DNA of 64,000 nt from Gammaproteobacteria bacterium (GCA_018262975.1 JADFDG010000001.1:227372-291371), one strand, 5' to 3'. Counted from the first letter of the stretch, positions 36,035-48,243 are shown. Numbers and translations are program-made. The notes: generated by a model not told the origin, from the sequence alone.

Positions 36035-37192
36035 ATGACCGTCGAGCGCAAGCCGGGCGATCAAGAAGCACCGCGCATCTGGTTGACCACCCTCCTGTTC
36101 GCCATCACCGGCCTGGCCGCGCTCATCGCCGTGCCCTGGTACGGTTTCACCCACGGCTACACCCTGGGCGCCTGGATCGCCTGCGGCGTGCTGCTGTGGG
36201 CCAACGGCCTGTCCATCACCGGCGGCTACCACCGCCTGTGGTCGCACAAGACCTACGAGGCGCACTGGTCGCTGCGCCTTTTCTACGCCATCTTCGGCGC
36301 CATGGCGACGCAGAACAGCATCCTGATCTGGGCCTCCGGCCACCGCGTGCACCACCGCCACGTCGACGACGCCGACAAGGACCCCTACGCCGCCACCCGC
36401 GGTTTCTGGTTCTCGCACATCGGCTGGATGCTGCGCGAGTACCCGAGCGGCAAGGTCGATTTCGGCAACGTCAACGACCTCAAGCGCGACCCCATCGTGA
36501 TGTGGCAGCACAACAACTACCTGGCCATCGTGCTGGCCACCAACTTCGGCATCCCGCTGGCGCTGGGCTGGCTGATGGGCGACGTGTGGGGCTACCTGCT
36601 GCTGGCCGGCGTCCTGCGCCTGGTGCTCAACCACCACTTCACGTTCTTCATCAACTCGCTGGCGCACATGTGGGGCAGCCGCCCGTACACCGACGAGAAC
36701 ACCGCGCGCGACAACGGCTTCCTGGCCTTCCTCACCTACGGCGAGGGCTATCACAACTACCACCACATCTTCCAGACCGACTACCGCAACGGCATCCGCT
36801 GGTACCAGTGGGATCCGACCAAGTGGCTGATCGCCTCGCTGTCGTGGGTGGGCATCACCCGTGACCTCAAGCGCGTCAGCGACTTCAAGATCCAGCGTGC
36901 CATCGTCTCCATGCAGTTCAAGCGCGCCGAGCAGCAGGCCGAGCACGTGGCCAACACCGAGCGCTGGAAGAAGATGCTGGAGCAGGAGTACGAGTCGTTC
37001 CGCGCTACGCTGAACGCCTTCACCGAGCTGCAGATGAAGCGCTACGAGCAGAAGCGCCGCGAACTGGCCGGCAAGTGGGAGAACGCCACCGTGCGTACCC
37101 GCCTCAAGGAACTGGAATACGCGCTGCGCATGCAACGCGAGCGCCTGCAGATCCTGAGCAAGGAAATGCTGCGCCAGCCGTCTGCCGCCTGA
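36035..37192 (+). CDS. acyl-CoA delta-9 desaturase with long C-terminal coiled coil
   Basis: This di-iron membrane desaturase introduces a cis double bond into acyl-CoA. Histidine boxes are HRLWSH (66-71), HRVHHRH (103-109) and HNYHH (240-244), plus NHH at 199-201, with four membrane spans (about 16-60 and 160-210). After the catalytic core, residues ~285-385 form a highly charged helix (RAEQQAEHVANTERWKKMLEQ onward) longer than in typical bacterial DesC-type enzymes. The ATG at 36035 follows GAGAGAG. A strong terminator follows. Electron supply (a ferredoxin or reductase) is not encoded nearby. Confidence 0.92.
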   Translation: MTVERKPGDQEAPRIWLTTLLFAITGLAALIAVPWYGFTHGYTLGAWIACGVLLWANGLSITGGYHRLWSHKTYEAHWSLRLFYAIFGAMATQNSILIWASGHRVHHRHVDDADKDPYAATRGFWFSHIGWMLREYPSGKVDFGNVNDLKRDPIVMWQHNNYLAIVLATNFGIPLALGWLMGDVWGYLLLAGVLRLVLNHHFTFFINSLAHMWGSRPYTDENTARDNGFLAFLTYGEGYHNYHHIFQTDYRNGIRWYQWDPTKWLIASLSWVGITRDLKRVSDFKIQRAIVSMQFKRAEQQAEHVANTERWKKMLEQEYESFRATLNAFTELQMKRYEQKRRELAGKWENATVRTRLKELEYALRMQRERLQILSKEMLRQPSAA

Positions 37193-37217
37193 CGCCTCCC
37201 GTTTTCGATCCAACAAA

Positions 37218-37239
37218 AAAGGGCCCTCGCGGGCCCTTT
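37218..37239. terminator. bidirectional terminator between desaturase and SCP2 gene
   Basis: AAAGGGCCC at 37218-37226 pairs perfectly with GGGCCCTTT at 37231-37239 over a TCGC loop, flanked by an A-run (37215-37220) on one side and T-rich sequence on the other. It serves both convergent genes. Confidence 0.85.
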
Positions 37240-37263
37240 CTCGTTATCGCGCCGCAGCGTCGA

Positions 37264-37653
37264 TCAGGCAGTGATGGCCTTGATCTTGGCCTGCAGTTCT
37301 TTCTGCTTGGCGGACGGCTGAACGGTGTTCATGACCATCAGGCGGCTCATGTCGCCTTCGATCTTGATCTGGCCGCTCATGAAGCCCTGCATGCCGGCGG
37401 ACTGGTCGTTGTCGATGAAGATGCGGTGGGCCAGGTCGACCGGGATCGTCATCTTGGTCGGGGCGGAAGCGTGGTGGCCACGCTCGAACTTGCCACCGAC
37501 AACGGCCATGTTCTTGTCGCCTTCGTCGGTACCGGTAACGGTGACGTTCAGGACGAGGTCGTGAAGGGCAGCCGGGGCCTCGAGGTCGCCAGCGGCGGCG
37601 ATCAGGGCGTCGACTTCGTTGAACCAGGCGTCGGTCATGAACTTGGCGGCCAT
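37264..37653 (-). CDS. free-standing SCP2 sterol-carrier-domain protein, 129 aa
   Basis: The protein is a single SCP2 domain: VLNVTVTGTDEG, AVVGGKFERGHHASAPTKMTIPVDLAHRIF, and FMSGQIKIEGDMSRLM, the conserved G-x-I-K-I-x-GD-x-x-x-L signature. SCP2 domains bind acyl-CoA, sterols and other lipids in a hydrophobic tunnel. The ATG at 37653 has GGAGAG 7 nt upstream. It could act with the SCPx-type thiolase and MFE2-like SDR, which here lack their own SCP2 domain. It stands alone between two terminators. Confidence 0.88.
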   Translation of the reverse strand: MAAKFMTDAWFNEVDALIAAAGDLEAPAALHDLVLNVTVTGTDEGDKNMAVVGGKFERGHHASAPTKMTIPVDLAHRIFIDNDQSAGMQGFMSGQIKIEGDMSRLMVMNTVQPSAKQKELQAKIKAITA

Positions 37654-37817
37654 GGGAATCTCTCCTGCATTGGATTGGGTTTTGGCTTCTCCCGGAGCGC
37701 CCGGCGTGTTCAAACGGGCGTTCGAGCGAGCCCCAAACCTACTGACGCCCCCTCCCCTTGGCAATAGCTTTTTCGTCCACCGACAGGCCACTTCCGGTCA
37801 ATGTGGCCAGCCGGCCA

Positions 37818-37851
37818 TAAAAAAGGCGGGGCCATTGCCAGCCCCGCCTTT
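37818..37851 (-). terminator. terminator of glnK-amtB operon
   Basis: On the minus strand AAAGGCGGGGC (37841-37851 complement) pairs with GCCCCGCCTTT (37822-37832 complement) and runs into a T-rich tract (A-run at 37818-37824 on the plus strand). It lies 28 bp after the amtB stop. Confidence 0.85.
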
Positions 37852-37878
37852 CAGGAGTACCCCCGCCGGGGTACGCAG

Positions 37879-39189
37879 TCAGCGGATGTCGTAACCGCGC
37901 TCGTCGTGCAGCACCAGATCGAGGCCCTCGGTTTCCTCGTCGCTGCTCACGCGCAACGGCGTCACCAGGCCGACCAGTTTCAGCAATACCCAGGTCACCG
38001 CCGCGGTGTAAAGGCCGGTGGCAACGATGCCCAGCAACTGCACGCCTACCTGGCTGCCCATGGTCACGCCCTCGGCATAGCCCTGGCCACTGAACACGCC
38101 CAGCGCGTCGGACGCAAAGATGCCGGCGAGGAAGGTGCCGAGGATCCCGCCCACGCCGTGCACCGGGAACACGTCCAGCGAATCGTCGATCTTCAGCTTG
38201 CGCTTGATGGCCATGGTGGCGAAGAAGCACACCACGCCCGCGCTGAGGCCGATCACCAGCGCGCCGCCCGGGCCCACGTAGCCGGATGCCGGGGTGATGG
38301 TGCCGAGGCCCGCCACCATGCCGGTGATGATGCCCAGCGCGCTGGGCTTGCCGTGGCGGATCCACTCGATGCACATCCAGGCGAAGGCACCGGCCGCCGC
38401 GGAGATGTGCGTGGACAATGCCGCCATGGCGGCATTGCCGTCGGCAGCCAGTGCCGAACCGGCGTTGAAGCCGAACCAGCCGACCCACAGCAGGCCCGCG
38501 CCAGTGGCGGCCATGGTGAGGTTGTGCGGCATCATCGGCTGCTGCGGGAAGCCCTTGCGCGGGCCCAGCACCAGCGCCGCCACCAGCGCGGCCACGCCGG
38601 CGGTGATATGCACCACGGTACCGCCGGCGAAATCCAGCAGGCCCTCCTTGAACAGCCAGCCATCGCTGTGCCACACCCAGTGGGTGATCGGCGCGTACAC
38701 CGCCAGCAGCCACACCGCGCTGAACAGCAGCATGGCACCGAAGCGCATGCGCTCGGCATAGGCGCCGCAGATCAGCGCCGGGGTGATCACCGCGAAGGTC
38801 ATCTGGAACATCGCGAACAGCGACTCGGGCACCATCACGTCGGCCGACAGCGTCGCGGTCAGGGTGTTCTCGAACACCTGCGCCAGCATGACGTTGCCGA
38901 AGCCGCCGATGAACCCGTTGCCACCGGCACCAAACGCCATGGTGTAGCCCACCACCAGCCACAGCAACGACGCCACGCAGGCAATCGCGAAGCACTGCAT
39001 CAGCACCGACAGCACGTTCTTGCTGCGCACCAGCCCGGCGTAGAACAGCGCCAGGCCTGGCAGCGTCATCATCAGTACCAGCGCGGTGGCGGTCAGCAGC
39101 CAGGCACTGGCACCGGGGTCGATACCCTCGGCGGCAAAGGCGCCTGCCGGCAGCAGGCCAAGCGAGAGCAGGGAAAGCAATTTGTTCAT
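37879..39189 (-). CDS. amtB: ammonium transporter AmtB
   Basis: AmtB conducts ammonium across the inner membrane as a trimer. The 436-residue precursor has a signal peptide (to about residue 20) and eleven membrane helices. The twin pore histidines lie in GGTVVHITAG and VFPVHGVGGILG, and the Phe gate in ALICGAYAERMRFGA. The cytoplasmic tail (DEETEGLDLVLHDERGYDIR) matches the GlnK-binding end found in proteobacterial AmtB. It is 10 bp downstream of glnK; the pair is expected to be nitrogen-regulated. Confidence 0.95.
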   Translation of the reverse strand: MNKLLSLLSLGLLPAGAFAAEGIDPGASAWLLTATALVLMMTLPGLALFYAGLVRSKNVLSVLMQCFAIACVASLLWLVVGYTMAFGAGGNGFIGGFGNVMLAQVFENTLTATLSADVMVPESLFAMFQMTFAVITPALICGAYAERMRFGAMLLFSAVWLLAVYAPITHWVWHSDGWLFKEGLLDFAGGTVVHITAGVAALVAALVLGPRKGFPQQPMMPHNLTMAATGAGLLWVGWFGFNAGSALAADGNAAMAALSTHISAAAGAFAWMCIEWIRHGKPSALGIITGMVAGLGTITPASGYVGPGGALVIGLSAGVVCFFATMAIKRKLKIDDSLDVFPVHGVGGILGTFLAGIFASDALGVFSGQGYAEGVTMGSQVGVQLLGIVATGLYTAAVTWVLLKLVGLVTPLRVSSDEETEGLDLVLHDERGYDIR

Positions 39190-39199
39190 GGCGGCCCCC

Positions 39200-42975
<3,776 letters not shown>

Positions 42976-42991
42976 GGCTGTGTCCCTCCGC

Positions 42992-44347
42992 TCAGAAGCG
43001 CCAGGTCGAGCCCAGGCGAACCTGGACACGATCATAGTCATACAATGCGTTGTCGGCCGAGTCGTTGTTGGCATACGACAGGTCCGCATTCACTTGCCAG
43101 TCACGCTCGAGTTGCCACTGCCAGCCACAGGAAACGTCGGCGAGCATGTCCTCGCGCTCGAAACCGAGCACCGGCTGGTCGTCCTGGTATTGCGAGTACT
43201 GCGCGCCGATGCCGCCGTACAGCAGGTGGCTGGCGTTCAGCGAGTAGCGCAGGGTCGCGCGCAGCGCCACGTAGTCACGGCCGTTGTATTTGAAATCGGC
43301 ATCCTCGGCCACATCGGTACCCAGGTGCAGGCTGGTGCTGACGCGCAGCGGCATGGACGCCGCGGCCCAGTTATACGACCCGCCGGCCAGCAACTGGTTG
43401 GTGTTGCGGTCATCCTGCGAGGGGTAATGCATGTGGCCGCCCTGGCCGAACCAGGTAAGCGAGGTATGCGAACTCAGCGCGCGGTTGTATTCAAGGCCGA
43501 GGGTCATCACGTAACGGTCGTCGTTGACCGGGCCCACGCTCTCGCCCTCGACCCACAGCGCCTGCAGGCCCACCGGGATGCGCCAGGTCGCGGCACCGCG
43601 ACGCAGCATCCAGCCGGCGTTCAGGCCCATTTGCGAGTAGTCGAAGTTGCCGCCGGAAAATACCTCGTCGTTGTCACGACGCTGCGCGCTCAGGTTGAGG
43701 AACTGGATGGTGCGCTGGCTGACCGGCCGTACCACCTCGAGGGTACCGCGTGCATCGACAAATCCGGCATCGGTTTCCAGCGATACCGGGTTGAGGGTAA
43801 CCGGCAGCGGGCCGAGATCGTGCTCGACCGTGGCGGTAGAACCGTTGATGTTCGAGTCATAGCCGCCCGCCAGGGTCAGGCTGCCGCGCACCTGCGTCTT
43901 CTGCTGGCTGTCCCGCGCCTCGATGGCCCCCAGGTAGGTACGGATGCGCGCCTGCACGGCGTCCGGCGGCGTGCTCGCCAGCACTTCTTCGAACAGGCGG
44001 CGCGCCTGCTGCGTGTTGCCGAACTGGAAGTAACTGTCGGCCAGTTCGAGCTTGGCGCGCGGGTTGTCCGGTTGCTGGGCAACCACGCGCTCGAAGGCGA
44101 ACACCGCCTGCTGCTTGTGGCCGGCGGCCTTGGCCGCGAGGCCATACCAGAAGTCGAACTCGGCGTCGCCGGCATTGTCCGGCTCCATGCGCTGGGCCAT
44201 CGCCCAGGCATCGGCGGCGCTGTTGGCGTCCACCAGTGCGCGCAGTTCATCGACGCTGTCGGCCAGCGCCAACGGCGCGGCAACTGCGAGCGGAATGGCA
44301 ACAAGGGACAAACGGAGGGCGTGACGGAGGAAAGGCAGGCCTGGCAT
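42992..44347 (-). CDS. TPR plus outer-membrane beta-barrel protein, Slam/DUF560-like
   Basis: After a signal peptide (about 1-29, LPLAVAAPLALA) come two or three TPR-type helix pairs (about 33-130: FWYGLAAKAAGHKQQAVFAFERV; AKLELADSYFQFGNTQQARRLFEEVL). A C-terminal barrel follows from about residue 150, starting GSLTLAGGYDSNINGS and ending VQVRLGSTWRF with terminal Phe. This order and the 451-residue length match surface lipoprotein assembly modulators (Slam, type XI secretion), which move TbpB-like cargo across the outer membrane. The ATG at 44347 is chosen because a TATAAT lies 38 bp upstream and AGGGA precedes it. Its partner is the FecR-repeat protein 16 bp downstream. Confidence 0.75.
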   Translation of the reverse strand: MPGLPFLRHALRLSLVAIPLAVAAPLALADSVDELRALVDANSAADAWAMAQRMEPDNAGDAEFDFWYGLAAKAAGHKQQAVFAFERVVAQQPDNPRAKLELADSYFQFGNTQQARRLFEEVLASTPPDAVQARIRTYLGAIEARDSQQKTQVRGSLTLAGGYDSNINGSTATVEHDLGPLPVTLNPVSLETDAGFVDARGTLEVVRPVSQRTIQFLNLSAQRRDNDEVFSGGNFDYSQMGLNAGWMLRRGAATWRIPVGLQALWVEGESVGPVNDDRYVMTLGLEYNRALSSHTSLTWFGQGGHMHYPSQDDRNTNQLLAGGSYNWAAASMPLRVSTSLHLGTDVAEDADFKYNGRDYVALRATLRYSLNASHLLYGGIGAQYSQYQDDQPVLGFEREDMLADVSCGWQWQLERDWQVNADLSYANNDSADNALYDYDRVQVRLGSTWRF

Positions 44348-44384
44348 GCGAGATCCCTGCAGGTACGAGTCCATGGGTGCGCTG

Positions 44385-44390
44385 ATTATA
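44385..44390 (-). promoter_or_regulatory. candidate -10 box (TATAAT) for the Slam-like operon
   Basis: A perfect TATAAT on the minus strand lies 38 bp upstream of the chosen start at 44347, in otherwise GC-rich DNA. No good -35 hexamer is found 16-18 bp upstream, so it may depend on an activator. It argues against the longer start at 44425, which would lie upstream of the transcription start. Confidence 0.4.
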
Positions 44391-44459
44391 GCCTGCCGAT
44401 CAGTGAACTCCGCGTGAATTGTCACCCATCGTGCCGACTGATACTGACATCAGGGCACC

Positions 44460-45326
44460 TCAGTACAGGAAACTGGCCAGCCGGCGCCGGTAGCGGGCGG
44501 TCAGCGGGTCGTCGCGCCCGAGCAGGTCGAAGACGTCAAGCAGGGTCTTGCGGGCGGCGTCCTCACCGTACTGGCGGTCGGCACGGAAGATTTCCAGCAG
44601 CAGTTCCAGCGCCTCCTCGATGCGATTGGCGGTGACCAGGCGCAGGGCGTAATGGAAGCGCGGCTCGGTCTCGCTGCCGCGCGCCGCCACCTCGAGCTCG
44701 CGCAGCGACGGCAGGCCGGCGGTGCGGCGCGCGAAGGCCAGCAGCGCGCGCGGCCGCTTGAGTTCAGCGGCCGTGGCCGGACCTGCCGCCAGCACGACCT
44801 CGGCCTCATCGAGCGCACCTTCCTGGAGCAGGATGTCGACCAGCAGGGCCCGCGAGCGATGGTCATCCTTGTCGGCCTCCAGCTGGGCACGCAACGCCGC
44901 GACCGCATCCTCGATACGACCATCCTGCAGCGCGGCCAGCACCTGGTCGTGGAAACCGGCGGCCGGCTCCTCTTCCACGGCCGCGCCAAGAAACGGCTCC
45001 AGCAACTTGCGGATGGCGGCCTCCGGGTGGGCACCCACCAGTTCGCCGGCCAGTTGCCCCTGGAAAACCACCTTGAGCGTCGGCAGGCCACGCACGCCGA
45101 ATTGCTGGGTGACCAGCGGCTCGTGGTCCGCATTCACCTTGGCCAGCACGAAGCGGCCCTTCATTTCATGCGCCAGTTTCTCCAGCACCGGGCCGATCTG
45201 ACGGCAAGGCGCGCACCAGTCCGCCCAGAAGTCCACCAGCACCGGCACCTGGCGCGAGCGCCCAACGACCTCGGCGAAATTGGCCTCGGTGAGGTCAACG
45301 ATGTAATCCACGGCGGCGGCATTCAT
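44460..45326 (-). CDS. cnoX: CnoX/YbbN-type thioredoxin-TPR co-chaperone
   Basis: This 288-residue protein has an N-terminal thioredoxin domain (about 10-115) and C-terminal TPR-like helices (about 120-288: FHDQVLAALQDGRIEDAVAALRAQLEAD, ARKTLLDVFDLLGRDDPLTARYRRRLASFLY). This is the architecture of CnoX (YbbN), which protects clients from oxidation and delivers them to GroEL. The active site is complete, WADWCAPC with Cys38 and Cys41, whereas E. coli CnoX has SxxC. It could therefore reduce disulfides as well as shield cysteines. The ATG at 45326 follows GGAG. Confidence 0.9.
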   Translation of the reverse strand: MNAAAVDYIVDLTEANFAEVVGRSRQVPVLVDFWADWCAPCRQIGPVLEKLAHEMKGRFVLAKVNADHEPLVTQQFGVRGLPTLKVVFQGQLAGELVGAHPEAAIRKLLEPFLGAAVEEEPAAGFHDQVLAALQDGRIEDAVAALRAQLEADKDDHRSRALLVDILLQEGALDEAEVVLAAGPATAAELKRPRALLAFARRTAGLPSLRELEVAARGSETEPRFHYALRLVTANRIEEALELLLEIFRADRQYGEDAARKTLLDVFDLLGRDDPLTARYRRRLASFLY

Positions 45327-45436
45327 GAGGGGCGGACTCCGGAACAGGGATTTGGCGCGCACTTTAATACATGGGCATGGCGGCGGGCAGCGCATTGCTC
45401 CACGTGTGCGCCAAGTGCCTCTGGCCACATGCGAAC

Positions 45437-45459
45437 TTACCCACAGAATCTGTGGATAA
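45437..45459. promoter_or_regulatory. inverted pair of DnaA-box-like sites
   Basis: TTACCCACA at 45437-45445 and TGTGGATAA at 45451-45459 form an inverted pair with 5-bp spacing. The second is the perfect consensus box TTATCCACA on the minus strand; the first differs by one base. Such a dyad could bind DnaA to regulate cnoX or to titrate the initiator. Confidence 0.45.
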
Positions 45460-45636
45460 CTCTGTTGAGCGATTGTCAGGAAGAGGGGCTGCCGCCTGCC
45501 AGCATGGGTATTTGTACTTATCGGTTATTTTTTAACCAATCAAGCAAGCCTTGCAAATCATGGACTTAGACAATCAGCCTGAAAAATCAGCGGGTTGGCT
45601 TGGATTCTTGAGGTACGGAAGGAAGTTGTCCGACAC

Positions 45637-45645
45637 TGTGCACAA
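45637..45645 (-). promoter_or_regulatory. third DnaA-box-like site
   Basis: TGTGCACAA (minus strand TTGTGCACA) fits the relaxed DnaA consensus TTRTNCACA. It lies about 180 bp from the inverted pair within the same AT-richer gap. A 9-mer of this looseness can occur by chance. Confidence 0.3.
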
Positions 45646-45705
45646 ATGCACCGGGACAGGTCGCCACGGCAACCGCCCGCACCGTCTTGCGGCAGGGGAT
45701 AAAAA

Positions 45706-46182
45706 TCAGAAGCGCAGGCTGATGCTGGCGCCGAGCTGGGGGACCGGTTCGATGTCGCTCTCGGCGGGAGCACCATCGCCACTGCCCTCGCCGGCCAGGC
45801 CCATGCCGGCGTGCAGGGTCATGCGCAGATGGGTGGTCACCCACTGGTAACCGATCTCGCCGCCGGCACCGAAACGGTTATAGCCGGCACCGCCATCGAT
45901 GTCGCCGGCATAAATGCCGCCGAAGTAGGCGCTCTGGTCGAACTTGCCATCCTGGAAACGACGCAGGCCGATGATGGCGGTGATGTTCTCCGGCTCGTAG
46001 CCGGTGTCGGAGACATAACTGCCCAGCACGACGTAGGCGCTGCCGGGCTTGCCGGTGAGTTCGATGTTCACGCCGGTTAGCCCGCTGTTGGTGGTCAGCC
46101 CGACAAGCAGGTCGGCACGCGCCGCTTGGGTGGACAGCAAGCCCGCGGCCAGGACCGCGGCGGACAGCGCCAGAGCGCGCAT
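45706..46182 (-). CDS. small outer-membrane beta-barrel-like protein, 158 aa
   Basis: The ATG at 46182 has AAGGAG 8 nt upstream. A signal peptide (MRALALSAAVLAAGLLSTQA, cut near ARA) precedes a beta-rich protein (DLLVGLTTNSGLTGVNIELTG, SAYVVLGSYVSDTG, ITAIIGLRRFQDG, SAYFGGIYAGDI, RFGAGGEIGYQWV, RMTLHAGMGLAG) ending LGASISLRF, a C-terminal BAM signal. It is large enough for an 8-strand barrel. Family not recognised. It lies 94 bp downstream of the 46277-47116 gene on the same strand. Confidence 0.65.
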   Translation of the reverse strand: MRALALSAAVLAAGLLSTQAARADLLVGLTTNSGLTGVNIELTGKPGSAYVVLGSYVSDTGYEPENITAIIGLRRFQDGKFDQSAYFGGIYAGDIDGGAGYNRFGAGGEIGYQWVTTHLRMTLHAGMGLAGEGSGDGAPAESDIEPVPQLGASISLRF

Positions 46183-46276
46183 GACTAATCTCCTTGCACC
46201 AGACGCGCCGCATGATGCCCAGCGGCCAGCGCGCACTTCTGTACGTTTCTTGTAATCCGGGCAGCGGCGCTCGCGC

Positions 46277-47116
46277 TCAGAAGCCGAAGCGTTCCGAGAA
46301 CTTGCGTTTCTTCTTCTTGCGCAGCGACGGCCTGTCGACCGGCATGTCGTCATCCTCGACCGCCGGCCCGGCGACGGGCTCGGCCGAGCGGGCAGGCGGC
46401 TGCACGGGACGCGGGTGCGCAGCGGCCGGGGGGGCGGCAGACACGGCAGTCCCAGCCGCCGCCGTCGCCGCCGCAGGGGCAGTGACGGGCGCAACGGCCG
46501 GGGCAACGCTGGCCGGCGTCGCGCGTACCGCGGTGCGCGCGGGAACGGATGCCGGCGGCTTGAAGGGCGACAGTTGCCGCCGCAGCATCAGCGAGGTCGG
46601 CTCGCGCGGCGGTGGCAGGGCACGGGAATAGTTATACGGCGGGTCGACCGGCACGCGCGCACCGCGCGGCGTCGAGGCCAGGTACTGCAGGTCGGACGGG
46701 ACGACCTCCGGTGCCGGCTCCACCTGGGCGACCAGCCCGCTGGGGCGCTCACCGCGCACCCGCGCGATGCCGGCCATCGGCGCGTCGTAGAAGGCGTTCT
46801 TCAGCACCCAGGGAATGGCGCCACCCACGTGGTAGCCGATTTCCGCGCCAGCCGTACCGGTCACTGCGGCAGGCGCCACGGCGTAACCCAAGGGGTCGTC
46901 GGCGGCCAGACCGATCGGGGCCGCCACGAGGGAGACCGGCAGCGCGACCAGCGCGCCCACGGTCAAACCCAGGTAACCCACGGCCAGTGCCGGGTACCTG
47001 ACGAAGCCGCCTTCTTTTGCGAGATAGGGGGGGACCTGGTCAAGGGTCCGCGCCTGGGCGGTGCCCATGGCGAGGAAAAGGACCATGACCACCGTCGCTG
47101 CCCTGCGCATGTGCAT
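46277..47116 (-). CDS. envelope protein with Pro/Ala-rich region and polybasic tail, 279 aa
   Basis: A signal peptide (TVVMVLFLAMGTAQA) is followed by a hydrophobic glycine-rich stretch (PALAVGYLGLTVGALVALPVSLVAAPIGLAAD, about 42-73) that could insert in a membrane. A middle domain contains YHVGGAIPWVLKNAFYDAP. Then come a long Pro/Ala/Val linker (about 185-250) and a tail ending LRKKKKRKFSERFGF. The basic tail could bind lipopolysaccharide or nucleic acid. Start codons at 47110, 47116 (chosen) and GTG 47125 are possible; none has a good Shine-Dalgarno. Not recognised as a named family. Confidence 0.55.
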   Translation of the reverse strand: MHMRRAATVVMVLFLAMGTAQARTLDQVPPYLAKEGGFVRYPALAVGYLGLTVGALVALPVSLVAAPIGLAADDPLGYAVAPAAVTGTAGAEIGYHVGGAIPWVLKNAFYDAPMAGIARVRGERPSGLVAQVEPAPEVVPSDLQYLASTPRGARVPVDPPYNYSRALPPPREPTSLMLRRQLSPFKPPASVPARTAVRATPASVAPAVAPVTAPAAATAAAGTAVSAAPPAAAHPRPVQPPARSAEPVAGPAVEDDDMPVDRPSLRKKKKRKFSERFGF

Positions 47117-47220
47117 GAGGGTCACGCTGTTGTTGTTATCGGTGTGACAGTCTGGGAGTTTTAAAGCAAAGCGACCCGCCCGGCAACCGTCGGGCAGACC
47201 CGCTGACCGGTGCCCCGGCC

Positions 47221-47457
47221 TCAGAGCGGTACTTCGTCGACCGAATCGGCGGCGGTATCAATGCTGGCGTCGACCTTCTCCAGGGTGGCATCGGCCGAGT
47301 TGCCGACCACCGGGACGATGGAGACCACGGCGCCGGTGACCGCCACCGCCGAACCGACCACCCGCATGGGGACACTCACCAGCTTGGTCAGGAAGCAGCC
47401 GCTCAGCAACGAGGCCAGCAGGGCGAGCACGGCAGCACGGGCGAGAATATTGCGCAT
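47221..47457 (-). CDS. small lipoprotein, DUF6726-like, 78 aa
   Basis: A short signal peptide ends in the lipobox LLSGC (Cys21). The mature part (FLTKLVSVPMRVVGSAVAVTGAVVSIVPVVGNSADATLEKVD) is hydrophobic with a hairpin-like Gly/Val segment and an acidic tail. It resembles the tiny gammaproteobacterial lipoproteins grouped as DUF6726; that assignment is tentative. The start at 47457 has GGAG upstream. It follows purC by 70 bp on the same strand and may be the last gene of the dapA-bamC-MBL-purC run. Confidence 0.65.
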   Translation of the reverse strand: MRNILARAAVLALLASLLSGCFLTKLVSVPMRVVGSAVAVTGAVVSIVPVVGNSADATLEKVDASIDTAADSVDEVPL

Positions 47458-47527
47458 GGGGATCTCCGGGTCAGTCCTTGTACGGGAAGGCAGCCTGTCG
47501 GACGCTATTGAAACCGCGGGCGACCGC

Positions 47528-48241
47528 TCAGTCAAACCGGATGCCCAGGCGCCGCCCGACTTCCTCGTAGGTCTCGATGACATCACCGAGGTCCTGGCGG
47601 AAGCGGTCCTTGTCCATCTTCTTGCGGGTGGCCTTGTCCCAGATGCGGCAGCCGTCCGGGGAGAACTCGTCGCCAAGCAACAGTTCGCCCTCGAAAGTGC
47701 CGAACTCCAACTTGTAGTCCACCAGCATCATGCCGGCGTCGTCGAACAGTTTTTTCAGCACGTCGTTGACGCGGTAGGTCAGCGCTTTCATCTCGTCCAG
47801 CTGCGCCTGCGTGGCCCAGCCGAAGGCCAGCGCGTGCGATTCGTTGACCATGGGGTCGCCGAGCTTGTCGCTCTTCAGGAACAACTCGAAGGTGGGCGGG
47901 TTGACCGCCAGGCCTTCCTCGAGCCCGTAGCGACGACAGATCGAGCCGGCGCTGTAATTGCGCACCACGCACTCCAGCGGGACCATGTCCAGCTTCTTCA
48001 CCAGCGACTCGGTGTCATTGAGCAGTTGCTCGAAATGGGTGGGAATGCCAGCCGCCTGCAACTTCTGCATGACGAACGCGTTGAACTTGTTGTTCACCAT
48101 GCCCTTGCGATCGAGCTGCGCGAGCTTCTTGCCGTCAAAGGCGGAGGTGTCGTTGCGGTAAACCATGACCACCCGCTTCGGGTCGTCGGTGGCAAAGACG
48201 CTCTTGGCCTTGCCCGCGTAGAGTTGCTCGCGCTTTTCCAT
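47528..48241 (-). CDS. purC: SAICAR synthetase PurC
   Basis: PurC joins CAIR and aspartate using ATP to make SAICAR in purine synthesis. The 237-residue protein starts [16 protein letters not shown] and contains the family blocks [14 protein letters not shown] and the C-terminal LVDYKLEFG, plus [16 protein letters not shown] chose the ATG at 48241 because GGAG lies 7 nt upstream and the length equals that of E. coli PurC. The ATG at 48247 overlaps the preceding stop (ATGA), so both starts are coupled. Its position after dapA-bamC is conserved in gammaproteobacteria. Confidence 0.95.
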   Translation of the reverse strand: MEKREQLYAGKAKSVFATDDPKRVVMVYRNDTSAFDGKKLAQLDRKGMVNNKFNAFVMQKLQAAGIPTHFEQLLNDTESLVKKLDMVPLECVVRNYSAGSICRRYGLEEGLAVNPPTFELFLKSDKLGDPMVNESHALAFGWATQAQLDEMKALTYRVNDVLKKLFDDAGMMLVDYKLEFGTFEGELLLGDEFSPDGCRIWDKATRKKMDKDRFRQDLGDVIETYEEVGRRLGIRFD

Positions 48242-48243
48242 AG

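Larger units (their letters stand above)
45327..45705. other. 379-bp intergenic region, relatively AT-rich, with DnaA-box-like sites
   Basis: No gene is supported here. The section 45430-45660 is clearly less GC-rich than its surroundings and holds three DnaA-box-like sequences (45437-45445, 45451-45459, 45637-45645). It also has an A/T stretch with a small hairpin, GGTTA at 45523-45527 with TAACC at 45533-45537. A short open frame beginning at 45551 has unnatural composition past the region and overlaps the next gene antisense, so it was not called. The cnoX promoter should lie near 45340-45420. Confidence 0.55.

Noticed and set aside
45327-45705. chromosomal replication origin
   Set aside because: Only three candidate DnaA boxes, two of them imperfect, and no dnaA, gidA, rpmH or other origin-linked genes nearby. 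Kept only as a DnaA-site cluster.
45551-45850. short plus-strand frame (99 aa) in the gap after cnoX
   Set aside because: Its second half is antisense to the outer-membrane protein gene, and no ribosome site or family match is visible.
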